Assembly: GCF_029360805.1 (NCBI RefSeq)
Contig: NZ_JARKNC010000008.1
Coordinates: forward strand, 248,001-312,000
Length of the DNA: 64,000 nucleotides
Direction: 5' to 3'
From: Daejeonella sp. JGW-45
GTDB lineage: Bacteria; Bacteroidota; Bacteroidia; Sphingobacteriales; Sphingobacteriaceae
Below are positions 61,476 to 64,000 of the stretch, one piece after another. The position numbers and the translations under genes were made by a program. The notes under the pieces were generated by a model. It was given only the letters and a program-made list of their open reading frames with translations. It was not told the origin of the DNA and ran no database searches. Position 1 is the stretch's first letter. Each line of letters starts with the position of its first letter.

Positions 61476-62240
61476 ATGAGCAGTTTAGCAGAAAGGCATC
61501 AGTACATCCTGAAAAAACTACAGAAGGAGCAGTATATTAATGTTGTCGATCTTTGTAATGAACTAAAAGTTTCATCAGTAACCATTCGAAAGGATTTAAA
61601 ACTTTTAGAAGACAAAAATCTGCTTTTCAAGATCCATGGAGGCGCTACGTTAAGCAATCCGTATACTGTAGACCGGCCGGTAAATGAGAAAGAAAAGCTT
61701 CAATCGAATGAGAAAACAAGTATTGGCCAGGCTGCGGCCGACCTTGTAAAGGAGAACGATTCAATAATCATAGCATCAGGAACGTCTGTCCTGGCATTTG
61801 CACGCTGCCTGCCGGCTAACATCAGCCTGACTGTTATTACTTCAGCGCTCAATGTTTCTATGGAACTGTCGCGCCATCCAAACATCGAGGTCATACAGCT
61901 CGGGGGTATGATGAGGAAGAGCTCCACTTCGGTCATGGGAGCATATTCTGAAAATATCCTGAAAGACTTTTTTTGCAACAAGCTGTTCCTGGGTGTCGAC
62001 GGTATCGACCTTGAGTTCGGGCTCACAACTACCAATATGATGGAAGCCAGTCTCAATCGCCAGATGATCGGCGTGTCGCAAAAGACCATTGTACTGACAG
62101 ATTCTACTAAATTTGGTAAGCGGGGTTTTGGCAAGATCTGCAATATTGACGAAATAGATCATATTATAACTGACAGGGGCATCTCAGATCATACCGTTAG
62201 GCAGCTTGAGACCCTTGGTGTACAGGTTACTATCGTCTGA
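61476..62240 (+). CDS. glpR: DeoR-family regulator, GlpR-like
   Basis: A 254-residue regulator. The DeoR winged helix is at about 5-60 (INVVDLCNELKVSSVTIRKDLKLLE, KIHGGA) and the sugar-phosphate-sensing DeoRC domain follows (IIIASGTSVLAFARCL, LGGMMRKSSTSVMG, VLTDSTKFGKRGF). Its divergence from glpD-glpK-glpF makes glycerol 3-phosphate the likely inducer. It is followed 36 bp later by tyrA. Confidence 0.9.
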   Translation: MSSLAERHQYILKKLQKEQYINVVDLCNELKVSSVTIRKDLKLLEDKNLLFKIHGGATLSNPYTVDRPVNEKEKLQSNEKTSIGQAAADLVKENDSIIIASGTSVLAFARCLPANISLTVITSALNVSMELSRHPNIEVIQLGGMMRKSSTSVMGAYSENILKDFFCNKLFLGVDGIDLEFGLTTTNMMEASLNRQMIGVSQKTIVLTDSTKFGKRGFGKICNIDEIDHIITDRGISDHTVRQLETLGVQVTIV

Positions 62241-62276
62241 GTCCTAATTATTTTACATTTATATCCAGAATTTAAA

Positions 62277-63536
62277 ATGAATATCGGAATTATCGGCCTC
62301 GGAGATATGGGCTGCATATATGCTAAATCCTTTGCAAAGGTAGGTTACCGCGTATACGGCTGCGACTTGCCCCATAGAAGGGAGTTGCTTGAAGTAGAAC
62401 TGGGCTCATTCGGGATCGAGGTCTTGGACGACGGCAGGGAAGTATCGCGTATTTCGGATATCATCTTCTATTCTGTTGAAGCTGAACGGATAGCCGAAGT
62501 GGTTCAACTATATGGCTCATATACCAAATACGGAGCTATTGTTGCCGGACAAACCTCTGTCAAACACCCTGAAATTGAAGCTTTCGAGAAGTACCTCCCA
62601 AAGGATACGCATATAATCACGTGTCATTCATTGCACGGCCCCGGCTTTGATCCCAGGGGGCAAAAGATGATAGTCATACCACACCGCACCAGCCGGGAAG
62701 CTTATCAAAGAATGACGGACCTCCTCACCGGACTGGGCTCTGTGATCGCCGAGATCCCCGATTATCATGAACATGATAAAATAGTTGCCGACACCCAGGC
62801 TGTTACCCATATGGGATTTGAAAGCATGGGCACAGCATGGAAGGAAGCCGGATTTTTCCCCTGGGAGAATGCCGCCTACCTTGGTGGGATCGATAATGTA
62901 AAGATCCTGATCACTCTTAGAATCTTCAGTTACAAAGCGCACATCTATGGCGGTCTTGCTATCCTCAACCCCTACGCCCGCCATCAGATAAAGCGATATG
63001 CTGAATCGGAGTCTGAGTTGTTCAAACTGATGATAAAGGAAGAGGAAGCAGCATTCCGGAAGCGTTTGTACCAGGCAAGGGATTTCATCTTCGGAAAAGA
63101 TCATAAGCCGGTGATGCTGGATGAAAAGGTCATGCAGGAGTTTTCTCTCTCTGCAGGATCAGAAAACAGGAAGCCAAATTCACATTTAAGCCTTCTCAGC
63201 ATGGTCGATGCATGGCATCATCTGAAGGTAAATCCGTATGATAACCTTATCTGCCAGACACCGCCTTTTCGCCTGCGTCTGGGAATTGCCGAATACCTGT
63301 TCAAGAATGAAGAGCTGCTGGAAGAATCAATAAGCACAGCTTTATTTGACAAGAGCATTCGTGGTGATGACCTGGAGTTTCACTCTGCTGTACGAGAGTG
63401 GTCATCTATTATCGTCTATGGCGATATGGAAGGCTATAAGCAACATTTCGAACAGGTCAAATCTTTCTTCTCTGAGCGGCTCGACCAGGGAAGGAAACAA
63501 AGCGCTGAGCTGATCAGGAAGTTACAGATGGAGTAA
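62277..63536 (+). CDS. tyrA: Prephenate dehydrogenase, fungal TYR1-like
   Basis: A 419-residue protein with an N-terminal dinucleotide-binding fold (IGIIGLGDMG, residues 3-12) and the TyrA-type middle part (ITCHSLHGPGFDPRGQKMIVI). The long helical C-terminal half (from about 180; THMGFESMGTAWKEAGFFPW) resembles the NADP-dependent TYR1 of fungi more than short bacterial TyrA. It converts prephenate to 4-hydroxyphenylpyruvate for tyrosine. No other aromatic gene is near. Its 3' end overlaps the convergent DinB-family gene by 23 bp. Confidence 0.78.
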   Translation: MNIGIIGLGDMGCIYAKSFAKVGYRVYGCDLPHRRELLEVELGSFGIEVLDDGREVSRISDIIFYSVEAERIAEVVQLYGSYTKYGAIVAGQTSVKHPEIEAFEKYLPKDTHIITCHSLHGPGFDPRGQKMIVIPHRTSREAYQRMTDLLTGLGSVIAEIPDYHEHDKIVADTQAVTHMGFESMGTAWKEAGFFPWENAAYLGGIDNVKILITLRIFSYKAHIYGGLAILNPYARHQIKRYAESESELFKLMIKEEEAAFRKRLYQARDFIFGKDHKPVMLDEKVMQEFSLSAGSENRKPNSHLSLLSMVDAWHHLKVNPYDNLICQTPPFRLRLGIAEYLFKNEELLEESISTALFDKSIRGDDLEFHSAVREWSSIIVYGDMEGYKQHFEQVKSFFSERLDQGRKQSAELIRKLQME

Positions 63537-64000
63537 GATCCTGAGAATTGAAATTTCTTTCCGCCTGCAGAACATGCCGGCGGTTATGCGCGATTAGAAA
63601 ACGAAAGGTATCTCCAAGCTTCATAGTGATCCATTTTGAAATAGAAACCGGAATTCTTGCAGAACCTATGTCTAACGCCCTTGCCTTTTGGAGATAAAGT
63701 AATAAAAGCTCCTCCTGGCGAAGGAATTCACTCAAAACCCCCGCGGCATCCAGGCTGGCGCCAGGTACATGCCCTTTAAATGCTTTATGCTTCTTAGTTC
63801 CGGTTTCCGGCGACATGATCTTTGTGAAATAGTCGCCAAGCCAGCCACTTCGGTAAAATTCATCAGAACGGATATGTGCCTTTTCTAATGCTTCATTTAT
63901 TTTCGGAAGATAATAATCTCCATAACTGTTGAGGTGGTCCAGGCACTGAAGTACACTCCACCCCCCGTCCAGTGCCGGCTTATTTAATCTATTTCCCGGC
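63514..64000 (-). CDS. DinB-family protein, 5' end outside the window
   Basis: The frame stays open from the TGA at 63514 through the window edge (162 codons). I translated the part upstream of the internal ATG at 63816: it reads PALDGGWSVLQCLDHLNSYG, then YYLPKINEALEKA, a clear DinB_2 start with the metal-ligand His in LDHLNSYG. The C-terminal part has TFRFLIAHNRRHVLQAERN with the second His pair. So the real gene is longer than the piece beginning at 63816. Its substrate is unknown. Confidence 0.82.
   Translation of the reverse strand, partial: PGNRLNKPALDGGWSVLQCLDHLNSYGDYYLPKINEALEKAHIRSDEFYRSGWLGDYFTKIMSPETGTKKHKAFKGHVPGASLDAAGVLSEFLRQEELLLLYLQKARALDIGSARIPVSISKWITMKLGDTFRFLIAHNRRHVLQAERNFNSQDLTPSVTS

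Noticed and set aside
63514-63816. Reading the last gene as a complete 100-residue protein starting at 63816
   Set aside because: The frame continues open to the window edge and the upstream residues match the DinB start, so the internal ATG is not the real start.
1-64000. Prophage, insertion sequence, integrative element, tRNA or rRNA genes
   Set aside because: No transposase, integrase, phage protein, attachment repeat or recognisable tRNA/rRNA sequence was found on either strand.

Overview
The window looks like chromosomal core DNA from a Bacteroidota bacterium, most likely a Sphingobacteriaceae relative (Pedobacter/Mucilaginibacter type). The evidence is a SusC/SusD pair, a PorP/SprF protein next to a protein with a CHU_C (type IX secretion) tail, the Bacteroidota GlmU-like nucleotidyltransferase, a type-B L31 protein, LysS with the Bacteroidota C-terminal extension, and repeated -7 promoter elements of the form TAnnTTTG, sometimes with TTTG 19 bp upstream. 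I found no rRNA, tRNA, insertion sequence, prophage or CRISPR array. Genus assignment is inference.

Layout. 0-12 kb is housekeeping: the end of a HAD phosphatase, rpmE, a GlmU-like enzyme, tpiA, prmA, an XRE regulator, a GNAT-like protein, a very acidic small protein, scpB, a TPR sensor histidine kinase, lysS, small unknowns and ung. 12-18 kb is a metal-homeostasis block: an Lrp-type regulator diverges from mntR-mntH (Nramp fused to a UspA domain), followed by a convergent TonB receptor plus thioredoxin-like operon. The mntR and TonB-receptor promoters carry the same 18-bp palindrome. 18-29 kb holds smpB, pcm, priA, a DUF423 protein, two envelope proteins of unknown function, tsaB-yidD-rnpA-rpmH, mscL and rpoN. 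29-34 kb is the type IX secretion pair. 33-36 kb is eda, kdgK and a YhcH-family protein (hexuronate / KDG catabolism). 36-46 kb is rich in secreted cell-wall and chitin-active enzymes: P1 peptidase, PBP4, amidase, two GH18 proteins, M14 peptidase, class A beta-lactamase-like protein and a secreted Gfo/Idh/MocA protein. 47-49 kb has an FAH-family hydrolase and an SDR that resemble the non-phosphorylated L-fuconate pathway. 49-52 kb has small cytosolic proteins and a propeller lipoprotein, 52-57 kb a SusC/SusD pair, 57-62 kb the glycerol operon glpD-glpK-glpF with divergent glpR, and 62-64 kb a TYR1-like prephenate dehydrogenase and the 3' part of a DinB-family gene.

How the parts work together. 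The clearest inferred circuit is metal uptake: a DtxR/MntR-type repressor next to an inner-membrane Nramp transporter, with the same operator in front of an outer-membrane receptor whose plug has a C-x-x-C pair and whose operon partner is a periplasmic CxxC thioredoxin-like protein. Other patterns not explained by genes are degenerate 7-base tandem repeats at gene ends (five places), a nested hairpin ending 4 nt before rnpA, a cluster of palindromic repeats at 57.3 kb, and promoters placed so close to start codons that leaderless mRNAs are predicted.
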